DNA of 34,337 nucleotides, taken from contig VGOB01000029.1 in assembly GCA_016865935.1 (NCBI GenBank), positions 1 to 34,337 of the forward strand, in the 5' to 3' direction. The position numbers and the translations under genes were made by a program. Origin of the DNA: Chloroflexota bacterium (GTDB taxonomy: Bacteria > Chloroflexota > Anaerolineae > UBA4142). Of the stretch, positions 6,705-14,245 are shown in pieces. The first letter of the stretch is position 1. Every line of letters starts with the position of its first letter. The notes under the pieces were generated by a model, which was not told the DNA's origin, searched no databases, and saw only the letters and a list, made by a program, of their open reading frames with translations.

Positions 6705-8147
6705 GTGAGTCTCTCTGTTCCCGATCTCAACTTTCGCGTGATCGCGCCCGCGTTGATCGTCGCGCTCACCGCGCTGATCGTCTTGCTCGCTGAACTCGTC
6801 ACACCCGCGCCGCGCAAACGCTGGCTCGGCGTCCTGGGTTTGATCGGTTTGCTGATTGCGGCGGGCGCGACGGTTGGCTTGTGGGGCGCGCCCGCGAGCG
6901 CGTTCGGCGGAATGGTCGTCGCCGATAACTTTGGTTTGTTCCTAACGCTCGTGATTTTGCTCGGCGCGGCGTTGAGCATTTTGCTCGCGCTCGATTTTGT
7001 GCGCGCGCACCGCGTCGATCAAGGCGAGTACTATGTGCTGGTGCTGTTCGCCGTCGTCGGAATGATCTTGATGGCGACGGCGACCGATCTCATCGTCATT
7101 TTTCTCGCGCTCGAATTGCTGTCGCTGCCACTGTACATTCTCGCCGCGTTCAAGCGCGCGGACGCGCGTTCGCTCGAAGCGGGGCTTAAATATTTTTTGC
7201 TCGGCGCGTTCTCGTCCGCGTTTTTCCTCTACGGCATCGCATTCATTTTCGGCGGGACGGGCACGACGAACTTGATGAAGATCGCCGACGCGCTGGCGAA
7301 AAATCCGCGCAACGATCTGTTGCTCGTCGGCGCGGGCTTGTTGCTCGTCGGCTTTGCGTTCAAAGTCGCGCTCGTGCCGTTTCACTGGTGGACGCCGGAC
7401 GTGTACGACGGCGCGCCGACGGCGGTCACCGCGTTTATGAGCGTCGGCGTCAAAGCCGCGGCGTTCGGCGCGTTCTTCCGCGCGTTCCTCGTCGCGCTCC
7501 CCGCGTTCGCGTTCGATTGGCGCATCGTCCTCGCCGCGCTCGCGGTGCTGACGATGACGCTCGGCAATGTCGCCGCGCTGCTGCAATCGAATGTCAAGCG
7601 GATGCTGGCGTACTCGAGCATCGCGCACGCGGGCTACATCTTGATCGCGCTCGTCGCGATGGGCGCGAGTGGCTTGTCGTCCGCGCTATTCTATCTGCTC
7701 GCGTACACGCTGACGAACCTGGGCGCGTTCGGCGCGGTGATCGCGTTGAGCGACGGCGAACGCGAGAGATTGGAGATTAGAGATTGGGGCGGCGCGGCGC
7801 GGCAGTATCCGTTCATCGCGGCGATGTTTGCGATCTTTATGCTGTCCCTCGCGGGCTTTCCGCCGCTCGCGGGCTTCACGGGGAAATTTCTCATCTTCAG
7901 CGCGGCGGTCGAAACGGGGTGGGCGTGGCTCGCGGTGATCGGCGTGCTGAACAGTCTCGTGTCGGCGTACTTTTATCTGCGCCCGATCGTGCAAATGTAC
8001 ATGAGCGAACCTGTCCCAGGTTGGGATCGCATTCGCGTCGCGCCGCTCGTCGCGCTCGCGCTCGTCCTCGCGCTGATCGGCGTGATCGCGCTGGGGCTGT
8101 ATCCGACGCCTGCGATTGTGATGGCGACGGGCGGCTTTCTGCGATAA
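6705..8147 (+). CDS. nuoN: NADH-quinone oxidoreductase subunit N
   Basis: A 480-residue polytopic membrane protein, the third antiporter-like subunit of complex I. Family features: 'LIVIFLALELLSLPLYILAAF' with the conserved Glu, 'EAGLKYFLLGAFSSAFFLYGIAFIFG', 'AFKVALVPFHWWTPDVYDGAPTAVTAFMSVGVKAAAFGAFFR' with the channel lysines, 'NVKRMLAYSSIAHAGYILIA', and 'LSLAGFPPLAGFTGKFLIF'. The start is GTG 6705 with AGGTG 6 nt upstream; an ATG at 6703 is out of frame. The segment 'ERERLEIRDWGG' around residue 356 is encoded by a short repeat (7766-7787) also found in the GAF gene. The operon ends with a large repeat/terminator at 8159. Confidence 0.96.
   Translation: MSLSVPDLNFRVIAPALIVALTALIVLLAELVTPAPRKRWLGVLGLIGLLIAAGATVGLWGAPASAFGGMVVADNFGLFLTLVILLGAALSILLALDFVRAHRVDQGEYYVLVLFAVVGMILMATATDLIVIFLALELLSLPLYILAAFKRADARSLEAGLKYFLLGAFSSAFFLYGIAFIFGGTGTTNLMKIADALAKNPRNDLLLVGAGLLLVGFAFKVALVPFHWWTPDVYDGAPTAVTAFMSVGVKAAAFGAFFRAFLVALPAFAFDWRIVLAALAVLTMTLGNVAALLQSNVKRMLAYSSIAHAGYILIALVAMGASGLSSALFYLLAYTLTNLGAFGAVIALSDGERERLEIRDWGGAARQYPFIAAMFAIFMLSLAGFPPLAGFTGKFLIFSAAVETGWAWLAVIGVLNSLVSAYFYLRPIVQMYMSEPVPGWDRIRVAPLVALALVLALIGVIALGLYPTPAIVMATGGFLR
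7766..7787. repeat. GAGATTGG tandem repeat inside nuoN
   Basis: Three imperfect copies of an AGATTGG/AGATTAG unit. The 16-mer GGAGATTAGAGATTGG (7772-7787) is found again, as its complement, at 8472-8487 inside the GAF gene. Both copies are in frame. Confidence 0.85.
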
Positions 8148-8158
8148 AAAATTCGGGA

Positions 8159-8268
8159 GTAGGGGCGAGGCATTTGCACAACATTTTCGCGCTGAGCGAA
8201 TCGCTTCCAACGCCAAACCATCTGGCTTGAGAAGTGTATTGCGGCAAATGCCTCGCCCCTACTTTTTT
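8159..8268. repeat. GTAGGGGCGAGGC inverted repeat, probable nuoN terminator
   Basis: Perfect 19-bp arms at 8159-8177 and 8244-8262, 66 nt apart, followed by a run of T (8263-8268). It is placed 12 bp after the nuoN stop. A shorter member with the same GTAGGGGCG start lies inside the MFS gene (15385-15412). It probably ends nuo transcription, but its size and recurrence mark it as a repetitive element. Confidence 0.8.
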
Positions 8269-8269
8269 G

Positions 8270-8298
8270 TTGACCTGTTCTTGGATGTGTGATAAGAT
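8270..8298 (+). promoter_or_regulatory. Promoter for the small gene and GAF gene
   Basis: TTGACC (8270-8275), 17 bp, TAAGAT (8293-8298) with TGA just before it as an extended -10. It lies directly after the terminator repeat and 22 bp before the ATG at 8321. Confidence 0.65.
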
Positions 8299-8320
8299 AG
8301 TTGCGGAAGGGAATCAAAGT

Positions 8321-8461
8321 ATGGAAGCAGCCGAATCAACCGAGAAGGAAGATTGGGCGCGACTGACCGCCGAACAATTCTTTCAAGGATATTCAGACAG
8401 CGATAGCATCTATGATAAACTCTCCTGCAGAAGACAAAGTCTTGACGACGTTGAGGAGTAA
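8321..8461 (+). CDS. Small acidic protein, antitoxin-like pattern
   Basis: A 46-residue protein, 'MEAAESTEKEDWARLTAEQF', then 'FQGYSDSDSIYDKLS' and an acidic end. The order 'W..L....F...Y.D.D..Y' resembles short antitoxin-like or regulatory proteins that read 'W..L....L..AY.ddEP.Y', but the match is weak. ATG 8321 has a good ribosome site (GGAAGGGAAT, 8305-8314 region) and its own promoter, which is the main support that it is expressed. It overlaps the following GAF gene by 50 bp. No toxin partner follows; the GAF gene may use this gene for coupled translation. Confidence 0.5.
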   Translation: MEAAESTEKEDWARLTAEQFFQGYSDSDSIYDKLSCRRQSLDDVEE

Positions 8462-8867
8462 TCTCCAATCTCCAATCTCTAATCTCCTCGGTCTACTCGC
8501 CGCCACGCTCCACGACAATTTCCCGCACTACACCGGCGTTTACATTTACTTGCTCGAAGGCGAAACACTCGTGCTGGGTCCGTATCGCGGACGCCCAACC
8601 GAACACACGCGCATCCCGATTGGCGCGGGCATTTGCGGACGCGCCGCGCGTGTGAAAGAAACGGTCGTCGTGGACGATGTGAACGCGGACGCGGAATATA
8701 TCGCGTGCAGTTTGCAGACGCGCAGTGAAATCGTCGTGCCGATTATGCGCGACGGGCGCGTCTTTGGCGAAATTGACATTGACAGCGACGCGCCTGCCGC
8801 GTTCACCGCGCGCGATCGCGAATTTTTGGAAGAGATCGCACGATTACTTGCGCTCATATGGGGATGA
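8412..8867 (+). CDS. GAF-domain protein, free methionine-(R)-sulfoxide reductase-like
   Basis: A 151-residue single GAF domain. The core shows the fRMsr pattern: 'HYTGVYIYLLEGETLVLGPYRGRP', 'RIPIGAGICGRAARVKETVVVDDVNADAEYIACSLQTRSEIVVPI'. The Cys in 'GICG' and the Cys in 'YIACS' match two of the three cysteines used by the family to reduce free Met-R-sulfoxide with thioredoxin; the 'SEIVVPI' block is typical. It probably repairs oxidised free methionine in the cytoplasm. ATG 8412 lacks a clear ribosome site; overlap with the upstream small gene suggests coupling. Residues 16-26 ('SNLQSPISNLL') are encoded by a short repeat shared with nuoN, so the true N terminus may be later. Confidence 0.8.
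   Translation: MINSPAEDKVLTTLRSNLQSPISNLLGLLAATLHDNFPHYTGVYIYLLEGETLVLGPYRGRPTEHTRIPIGAGICGRAARVKETVVVDDVNADAEYIACSLQTRSEIVVPIMRDGRVFGEIDIDSDAPAAFTARDREFLEEIARLLALIWG
8465..8487. repeat. AATCTCCAATCTC tandem repeat inside the GAF gene
   Basis: The complement of the nuoN repeat: CCAATCTCTAATCTCC at 8472-8487 equals the reverse complement of 7772-7787. It is flanked by GAGGAG (8453-8458) and CTCCTC (8484-8489), making a weak hairpin. It encodes Ser/Asn/Leu residues near the N terminus. Confidence 0.85.
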
Positions 8868-9007
8868 AGGGTCGTATCAGGAGAACGCTGAAACTGAACC
8901 GCTGGCTGTGACGCGTATGGGCAAAACTCAAAATTCATTCCACTACGGGTCTTGCCAAAAAATCGTTTGGCGTCGAATAGAACCAAAACCAACTTGGGAG
9001 GACAACG

Positions 9008-10024
9008 ATGTCTGAACAACTCGAACGCAATCTCGCGCTCGATCTCGTGCGCGTCACCGAAGGCGCGGCGCTCGCCGCGGCGCGCTGGATGGGTCGCGGC
9101 AACAAGAACAGCGCCGACGAAGCCGCCGTCAACGCGATGCGCCTGCTTCTCGGACAGATCAACATTGACGGCACCGTCGTCATCGGCGAAGGCGAAAAGG
9201 ACGATGCCCCGATGCTGTACAATGGCGAACGCATCGGGCGCGCCGTCCAATCCACCGCGCCGAACGACAAATCAATTCAATTCGTTGACATCGCCGTAGA
9301 CCCGATTGACGGCACGCGCCTCTTGTCGCTCGGCTTGCCGAACGCGCTCTCCGTGATCGCGATCGCGGATCGGGGCGCGATGTTCGCGCCGGGTCACCTC
9401 GTCTATATGGACAAGATCGCGGTCGGTCCCGCCGGACGCGGCGTGATCCACATTGATGCGTCGGTCGCGGAGAATTTGCGCGCGCTCGCACGCGCCAAAA
9501 ATCGCGAAGTGAGCGACCTGATCGCCGTCATCCTGGACCGCCCGCGCAATGCCCAGTACGTCGAAGCCGTGCGCGCGTGCGGCGCGCGCTTGAAACTCGT
9601 CACCGACGGCGACGTGGCGGCGGGCGTCGCGACCGCGCTCGAAGGCACCGGCGTGGACATTCTCTTCGGCATCGGCGGATCGCCGGAAGGCGTGATCACC
9701 GCCGCCGCGATCAAATGCCTGGGCGGCGATATGCAGTGCAAACTGTGGCCCCGCGACGATTCTGAGCGCGCGTACGCCAGACAAGTCGGCTACGATTTGA
9801 ACAAGACGCTCGTGCTCGACGATTTGGTGGCAGGCGACAATGTGTTCTTCTCCGCCACCGGCATCACCGACGGCGAAATGCTGCGCGGCGTCCATTACTC
9901 CGGCAACGGCGCGACGACGGAATCGTTCGTGATGCGTTCGCGCTCGGGCACGATCCGCCGCATCGCGTCTTCGCATCGTCTAGAGAAACTGATGCGCTTT
10001 TCCCAAGTCCAGTACGGCAATTGA
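9008..10024 (+). CDS. glpX: Class II fructose-1,6-bisphosphatase
   Basis: A 338-residue GlpX-type enzyme that hydrolyses fructose 1,6-bisphosphate to fructose 6-phosphate in gluconeogenesis or carbon fixation. Signatures: 'RVTEGAALAAARWMGRGNKNSADEAAVNAMR' (N-terminal, metal- and substrate-site Glu), 'IDGTVVIGEGEKDDAPML', 'DIAVDPIDGTRLLSLGLPNALSVIA' (the inositol-monophosphatase-like metal motif; the family often has PLEGT where this has PIDGT), and 'DILFGIGGSPEGVITAAAIKCLGGDMQ'. The length is typical. ATG 9008 has GGGAGGA as ribosome site. It appears to be a single-gene unit: 140 bp from the GAF gene and closed by its own hairpin terminator. Confidence 0.95.
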   Translation: MSEQLERNLALDLVRVTEGAALAAARWMGRGNKNSADEAAVNAMRLLLGQINIDGTVVIGEGEKDDAPMLYNGERIGRAVQSTAPNDKSIQFVDIAVDPIDGTRLLSLGLPNALSVIAIADRGAMFAPGHLVYMDKIAVGPAGRGVIHIDASVAENLRALARAKNREVSDLIAVILDRPRNAQYVEAVRACGARLKLVTDGDVAAGVATALEGTGVDILFGIGGSPEGVITAAAIKCLGGDMQCKLWPRDDSERAYARQVGYDLNKTLVLDDLVAGDNVFFSATGITDGEMLRGVHYSGNGATTESFVMRSRSGTIRRIASSHRLEKLMRFSQVQYGN

Positions 10025-10036
10025 ACCCGCTCACCC

Positions 10037-10069
10037 ACCCGAAGAGAATTACCTTCGGGTCTCTTTTTT
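10037..10069 (+). terminator. Intrinsic terminator of glpX
   Basis: ACCCGAAG (10037-10044) pairs with CTTCGGGT (10053-10060), followed by CTCTTTTTT. The stop codon of glpX is 13 bp upstream. The same CCCGAAGGG-type core is used in the hairpin at 21056-21089. Confidence 0.88.
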
Positions 10070-10096
10070 GCAACTACCCAATCTGAGAAAACCGAG

Positions 10097-10102
10097 TATA
10101 AT
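10097..10102 (+). promoter_or_regulatory. -10 box before the kinase gene, nearly leaderless
   Basis: A perfect TATAAT only 9 bp before the ATG at 10112. Transcription would start about 2-4 nt before that ATG, giving an almost leaderless message. No good -35 is seen at 16-18 bp spacing. Confidence 0.5.
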
Positions 10103-10177
10103 AACGACGCTATGTCTGCCAACGACGCCCGCGATCAAATCCGCCGCGTGATCTTCACGTAGGGCGCGCTCACGCTG

Positions 10178-12826
10178 TTGTACTTCTTCCTCACCTGGCT
10201 CGTCATCGAATTGGCGACGCGCGATCCCCACGCCCGCCTGCTCGCCGCGCTGGCGACGACGATCACGTACTCCGCCATCGCCGTCGCGCTGGGACGCACT
10301 CTCCTGCGCGAAATCAGCGCCACCAATCGCGCGCTGCAAGCAAGCAACGCGCGCCAGCGCGAAACCGAAACGCAACTGCGGCAGGAATTGATCGAGCGCC
10401 AACACGCCGAAGAAATTCTCAGCCGCACCAACGCGGAACTGGACGCGCTCAACGCGACGACGCTGGGCTTGCTCAACCGGCTCAACCCGCAAGGAATGTT
10501 GGAAGAAATCGTCCGGCGCGCCGCAGTGCTGATGAAAACGCGGCACGGCTTTTTGTTCGTCGTCGAGCCGGAGCGGCAAGAACTGGTGATGCGCGTCGGC
10601 ATCGGACGGTACGCCGACCGCGTGGGGTATCGCCTCGCGCGCGGGCAAGGAATGTCCGGGCTGGTCTGGAAAACCGGCGAACCGATGATCGTGAGTGATT
10701 ACAGCCATTGGGATCGCCGCCGTCCCGGCTTTGAATGGGTGCGCGCGCAAATCTGCTTGCCGCTCCGGACCGATCTCGAAATCGTCGGCGTGATCGGCTT
10801 GGTCTATCTGGAACCCGGACGCCAGTTCGGCGAAGAAGACGTCGCGCTCCTGGAACGCTTTGGGCAAATGGCTTCGCTCGCGCTGGAGAACGCGAATCTC
10901 TACGCGGAAACGCGGCACGAATTGAAAGAGCGGCGCCGCGCCGAGAATCAGTTGAAGGAAACCTTGCGCGAGATCGAGCGCGCGCAAACCAAAGCCCGCG
11001 CGATCCTCGACGCGGCGACCGATAGTATGCTCTTGCTCACGCCGGATCAAACGATTATCTCCGTCAATCGCAGCTTCTGCGAAAATTTTTCGGGCGACGA
11101 GCCGCGCACCGTCTACGGCAAACAGCTGAGCGATTATCAAACCCAATTGCAACGCGCGTTCGATCAGCCGAACGCGTTCCAAGCGATCGTCCAAAGCACC
11201 TTGTCCGACACCGCGCAATCGTTCACACACAACCTCACCCAACGCGCGCCGCACGCGCGCGAACTCCAGCTCTTTTCCAATCCCGTGCGAACGCAGAATG
11301 GCGAGTACCTGGGGCGGCTCTACGTTTTTCACGACGTGACCAAAGAGCGCGAAGTCGATCGGATGAAAAGCGAATTCGTCTCGATGGTCTCGCACGAACT
11401 GCGCACCCCGCTCACTTCGATCAAAGGTTACGTGGACTTGATCCAAACCGGCGAAGTGGGCGAACTCACCGACGTGCAACGCGAATTTCTCGACATCGTC
11501 AAGACGAACACCGATCGCCTGGTCGAACTGATCAACGAATTGCTCGACATTTCGCGCATCGAAGCGGGACGGATCGAGTTGCGCCGCAAGGCGCTCGATC
11601 TGCCCGGGCTCATCCACCAGGTCGCCGATACGATGCATCCGCAACTGCGCGCCAAACGCCAAGCGTTGACGCTCGAGCTCGCGCCCGATCTGCCGCCCGT
11701 CTCCGGCGACAATGATCGCGTGATCCAGATCCTCACGAACCTGGTTTCCAACGCGCACAAGTACTCGCCCGTCGAAGGCGCGCTCACGATCGCGGCGCAC
11801 CGGGTTGGCGCGTACGTGCGCGTGGATGTATCGGACACCGGCATCGGCTTGTCGCCGGAAGATCAAGCCCGGCTCTTCTCCAAATTTTTCCGCGCCCAAA
11901 ATCGCGCCACACAAGAAACGCCCGGCACCGGGCTGGGACTCGCGATCACGCGCTCGCTGATCGAAATGCACGGCGGACAAATCTGGGTGGACAGCGCGCC
12001 GGGCAAGGGCTCGACCTTCAGTTTCACGCTGCCCCTCGCGCCCACCGCCGTCGAACAAGAAACGCCCAGCCCCTCCCAGCCCGGCAAACGCATTCTGATC
12101 GTGGACGACGAGCCGGACATCGCGCGTTTGCTTCGCCGCTATTTGGACCGCGCGGGCTATCGCACCCTGGTCGCGCATACCGGCGCCGACGCGCTGCGGA
12201 TCGCGCAAACCGAACGTCCCGATCTGATCACGCTCGACATCGTTTTGCCGGACGCCAACGGATTGACCGTGCTGGAGTGGCTCAAGTGCGATTCGCAAAC
12301 GCAAACGATTCCGGTCATTCTCCTTTCGATCCTGGGCGACACCGAACAAGGCACCTTGCTCGGCGCGGTGGATTATCTCGCCAAGCCGGTGGACGAGCGA
12401 ACGCTGTTGCAACACGTCGGACGCGTGTTGGCAAAAGATCAATCGCGGCGCGTCTTGGTGGCGGAGGATGATGAAGACAGCCGCCGCCTGATCGTCGAAT
12501 ATTTGCGGCGCGCGCAGTACGAGGTGCTGGAAGCGCGCGATGGCGCCGAAGCATTGCGAATCACGCGCGAACAGAATCCGGTGGTGCTGTTGCTCGATAT
12601 TCGAATGCCGCAAATGGACGGCATGGCTACCCTCCAGCAATTGCGCGCCGACGCGCGCACGCGCGAGGTGCCGGTGATTATGATGACCGCGTTTTCAAAC
12701 GCGTTGGAAGAACATCGCGCGACGATGGCGGAACTCAACGCGCCGCTCGTCTTGACCAAGCCGTTCACCGCCGAACAACTCGTCGCCGCGATCACTCAAA
12801 CGCTGCCGCCGGGAATCGCCGGATGA
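10178..12826 (+). CDS. Hybrid histidine kinase (TM-GAF-PAS-HisKA-HATPase-REC-REC)
   Basis: An 882-residue sensor kinase. Order: one or two membrane helices (about 1-45), a coiled coil (about 45-95), GAF (about 100-240), coiled coil, PAS (about 275-390), HisKA with the phospho-acceptor His406 in 'SMVSHELRTPLTS', HATPase with N box 'NLVSNAHKYSP', G1 'DTGIGL', G2 'GTGLGL', then two receiver domains: 'RILIVDDEPD..TLDIVLPDANG..LAKPVD' and 'RVLVAEDDED..LLLDIRMPQMDG..LTKPFT'. The stimulus is unknown. The frame is open upstream to an ATG at 10112, but TAG at 10160-10162 interrupts it just before the first membrane helix, so this call uses the next start (TTG 10178). It is coupled to a receiver gene by an ATGA overlap. 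Confidence 0.9.
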   Translation: MYFFLTWLVIELATRDPHARLLAALATTITYSAIAVALGRTLLREISATNRALQASNARQRETETQLRQELIERQHAEEILSRTNAELDALNATTLGLLNRLNPQGMLEEIVRRAAVLMKTRHGFLFVVEPERQELVMRVGIGRYADRVGYRLARGQGMSGLVWKTGEPMIVSDYSHWDRRRPGFEWVRAQICLPLRTDLEIVGVIGLVYLEPGRQFGEEDVALLERFGQMASLALENANLYAETRHELKERRRAENQLKETLREIERAQTKARAILDAATDSMLLLTPDQTIISVNRSFCENFSGDEPRTVYGKQLSDYQTQLQRAFDQPNAFQAIVQSTLSDTAQSFTHNLTQRAPHARELQLFSNPVRTQNGEYLGRLYVFHDVTKEREVDRMKSEFVSMVSHELRTPLTSIKGYVDLIQTGEVGELTDVQREFLDIVKTNTDRLVELINELLDISRIEAGRIELRRKALDLPGLIHQVADTMHPQLRAKRQALTLELAPDLPPVSGDNDRVIQILTNLVSNAHKYSPVEGALTIAAHRVGAYVRVDVSDTGIGLSPEDQARLFSKFFRAQNRATQETPGTGLGLAITRSLIEMHGGQIWVDSAPGKGSTFSFTLPLAPTAVEQETPSPSQPGKRILIVDDEPDIARLLRRYLDRAGYRTLVAHTGADALRIAQTERPDLITLDIVLPDANGLTVLEWLKCDSQTQTIPVILLSILGDTEQGTLLGAVDYLAKPVDERTLLQHVGRVLAKDQSRRVLVAEDDEDSRRLIVEYLRRAQYEVLEARDGAEALRITREQNPVVLLLDIRMPQMDGMATLQQLRADARTREVPVIMMTAFSNALEEHRATMAELNAPLVLTKPFTAEQLVAAITQTLPPGIAG

Positions 12827-13200
12827 GCATCCGCATCCTCGTCGCCGACGATGACGCGTTCATCCGCCAACTCGTCGCCTTTACGCTGAAAACGCGCGGC
12901 TATGAAGTTCTGGAAGCGCGCGATGGCGCGGCGGCGCTCGCGTTGGCGCGGCAAACCCTGCCCGATGTGGTCGTGTTGGATGTGCTGATGCCGGAACTGA
13001 GCGGACTCGAAGTGACGCGCGCCCTGACGCAAGACCCCGCGACCGCGCACATTCCGATCGTGATCGTCTCCGCCAACGCGCAACAAGCCGATATTGCCGC
13101 CGGACTTGCCAGCGGCGCCGTCGCGTACCTGATCAAGCCCTTCGAACCGCGCGCGCTCGCCGAGCGCGTGGCGGAGATTCTGGAAAGGCGAAACACCTAG
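12823..13200 (+). CDS. CheY-like single-domain response regulator
   Basis: A 125-residue receiver domain. Acidic cluster 'VADDDAF' at the N terminus, phosphorylation site Asp in 'VVVLDVLMPELSG' (about residue 53), the Ser/Thr switch in 'IVIVSANA', and the conserved Lys in 'AYLIKPFEP'. There is no output domain, so it probably passes phosphate or acts by protein-protein contact. It overlaps the hybrid kinase by 4 bp (ATGA), so the pair forms one signalling unit with three receivers in total. A strong terminator follows. Confidence 0.92.
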   Translation: MSIRILVADDDAFIRQLVAFTLKTRGYEVLEARDGAAALALARQTLPDVVVLDVLMPELSGLEVTRALTQDPATAHIPIVIVSANAQQADIAAGLASGAVAYLIKPFEPRALAERVAEILERRNT

Positions 13201-13220
13201 CGAATCGGAATGTCTTTGTC

Positions 13221-13254
13221 AAACGAGCCGGGTCAAACGGCTCGTTTTGTTTTT
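13221..13254 (+). terminator. Intrinsic terminator after the response regulator
   Basis: Perfect 10-bp arms AAACGAGCCG (13221-13230) and CGGCTCGTTT (13238-13247), a 7-nt loop, then TTGTTTTT. It separates the signalling genes from the chromate-type operon. Confidence 0.93.
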
Positions 13255-13264
13255 CTCTCCACGC

Positions 13265-13309
13265 TTGACATATTCAACCGAACACAGTATAATGTAACTA
13301 CAGTTACAT
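13265..13309 (+). promoter_or_regulatory. Consensus promoter with palindromic operator (chrB-like operon)
   Basis: TTGACA (13265-13270), 17 bp, TATAAT (13288-13293): full consensus. The palindrome ATGTAACT-AC-AGTTACAT (13292-13309) starts in the -10 box and covers the transcription start, a classical repressor site. The ATGTA...TACAT ends resemble PadR-type operators. ChrB-family proteins are known to regulate chromate genes, so the first gene product is the best candidate to bind here. Confidence 0.85.
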
Positions 13310-13325
13310 TTCTATCGAGGTGCTT

Positions 13326-13760
13326 GTGTCGGTCTGGCTTTTATTGCACTACAAAATCCCCACGCATCCAACCGCGCGCCGTGTCTACATCTGGCGCAAA
13401 CTGCAACGGCTCGGCGCAATCTTGTTGCACGATGCGGTCTGGGTTTTGCCCGCCAACTCCCGCACGCGCGAGCAACTTCAGTGGCTGACCTGCGAAATCA
13501 CGGAATTGCGCGGCGCGGCGTTCTTGTGGCAAGGTCAATTGCTGCAAGGCACCCAGGAAGACGCATTGATTCAGCGCTTTACCGCGCGCACGGATCAAGA
13601 GTACCAGAAAATTCTCTCCGCGCTCAAACACGCCCCGCGCGACCTGACTATCTTGTCCCGCCGATTTCAGCAGGTCCAATCGCAAGATTATTTCCAATCA
13701 CCGCTAGCCGATCAAGTGCGCCAGACACTGGTATCGGCGCGCGAAGGAGTGACGCGATGA
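13326..13760 (+). CDS. ChrB N-terminal domain protein
   Basis: A 144-residue protein matching the N-terminal domain of the chromate resistance protein/regulator ChrB: 'VWLLLHYKIPTHPTARRVYIWRKLQRLGAILLHDAVWVLPANSRTREQLQWL', a winged-helix-like start, followed by a helical region. In other bacteria this domain is usually fused to the C domain; here it stands alone. The start is probably GTG 13326 behind GAGGTG; GTG 13320 would add two residues. It lies directly behind a consensus promoter with a palindromic operator, which fits an autoregulated repressor. It overlaps the next gene by 4 bp (ATGA). Confidence 0.85.
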   Translation: MSVWLLLHYKIPTHPTARRVYIWRKLQRLGAILLHDAVWVLPANSRTREQLQWLTCEITELRGAAFLWQGQLLQGTQEDALIQRFTARTDQEYQKILSALKHAPRDLTILSRRFQQVQSQDYFQSPLADQVRQTLVSAREGVTR

Positions 13761-14245
13761 AATGGATTACCTGGGAAAACGTCGGCGTGGATCGAATCGC
13801 GTGCGCGTGGTTGATTTGCCGGTGCCTTGACCCGCGAGCCACCTTCGTGTTCGTGCCGGTCGGACAAAAACCTCTGCCCCCCGGAAACACATTTGATATT
13901 CCAGGCAGTCGGTACTCACACCATCGCGAGCATTGCACGTTTTATACGCTGCTGCGCGAGTTCGACTTGCGAGATCCAATCTTGCAGAGAATCGCGCGGA
14001 TCGTGGACGAAGCCGATGTCGTCCAAGCAGTCACCATCGAGCCAACCGCGTCCGGACTCGACCTGATCTGTCGCGGCATTCGCTTGACCAGCCCTGATGA
14101 CACTACCGCTATCGAGCGCGGCAGACTGATCTATGACGCGCTGTACGCGCAATTAGTCAGTGACACTGGGCTACCCATCACCCCGAAAGCAATCGTCAAC
14201 AAACCAACTCCAAAATCCAAATCAAAAAAGGAGAAGAAAAAATGA
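13757..14245 (+). CDS. ChrB C-terminal domain protein (copy 1)
   Basis: A 162-residue protein with the ChrB C-terminal domain: 'MKWITWENVGVDRIACAWLICRCLDPRATFVFVP', 'SHHREHCTFYTLLREFDLRDPILQRIARIVDEAD', and a closing 'LIYDALYAQL'. The Cys in 'RIACAW' and the His/Cys in 'HREHC' are conserved in the family and could bind metal or oxyanion; the function of the domain is not settled. A Lys-rich tail ('KPTPKSKSKKEKKK') is unusual. ATG 13757 overlaps the previous stop (ATGA), and its own stop overlaps the next start in the same way, so the three ChrB parts are translated as one unit. Confidence 0.85.
   Translation: MKWITWENVGVDRIACAWLICRCLDPRATFVFVPVGQKPLPPGNTFDIPGSRYSHHREHCTFYTLLREFDLRDPILQRIARIVDEADVVQAVTIEPTASGLDLICRGIRLTSPDDTTAIERGRLIYDALYAQLVSDTGLPITPKAIVNKPTPKSKSKKEKKK

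Noticed and set aside
10049-12640. An 863-codon open frame on the - strand opposite the hybrid kinase
   Set aside because: It is the antisense shadow of a high-GC gene; the + strand frame has complete kinase and receiver motifs, while the - strand protein shows no recognisable domain.
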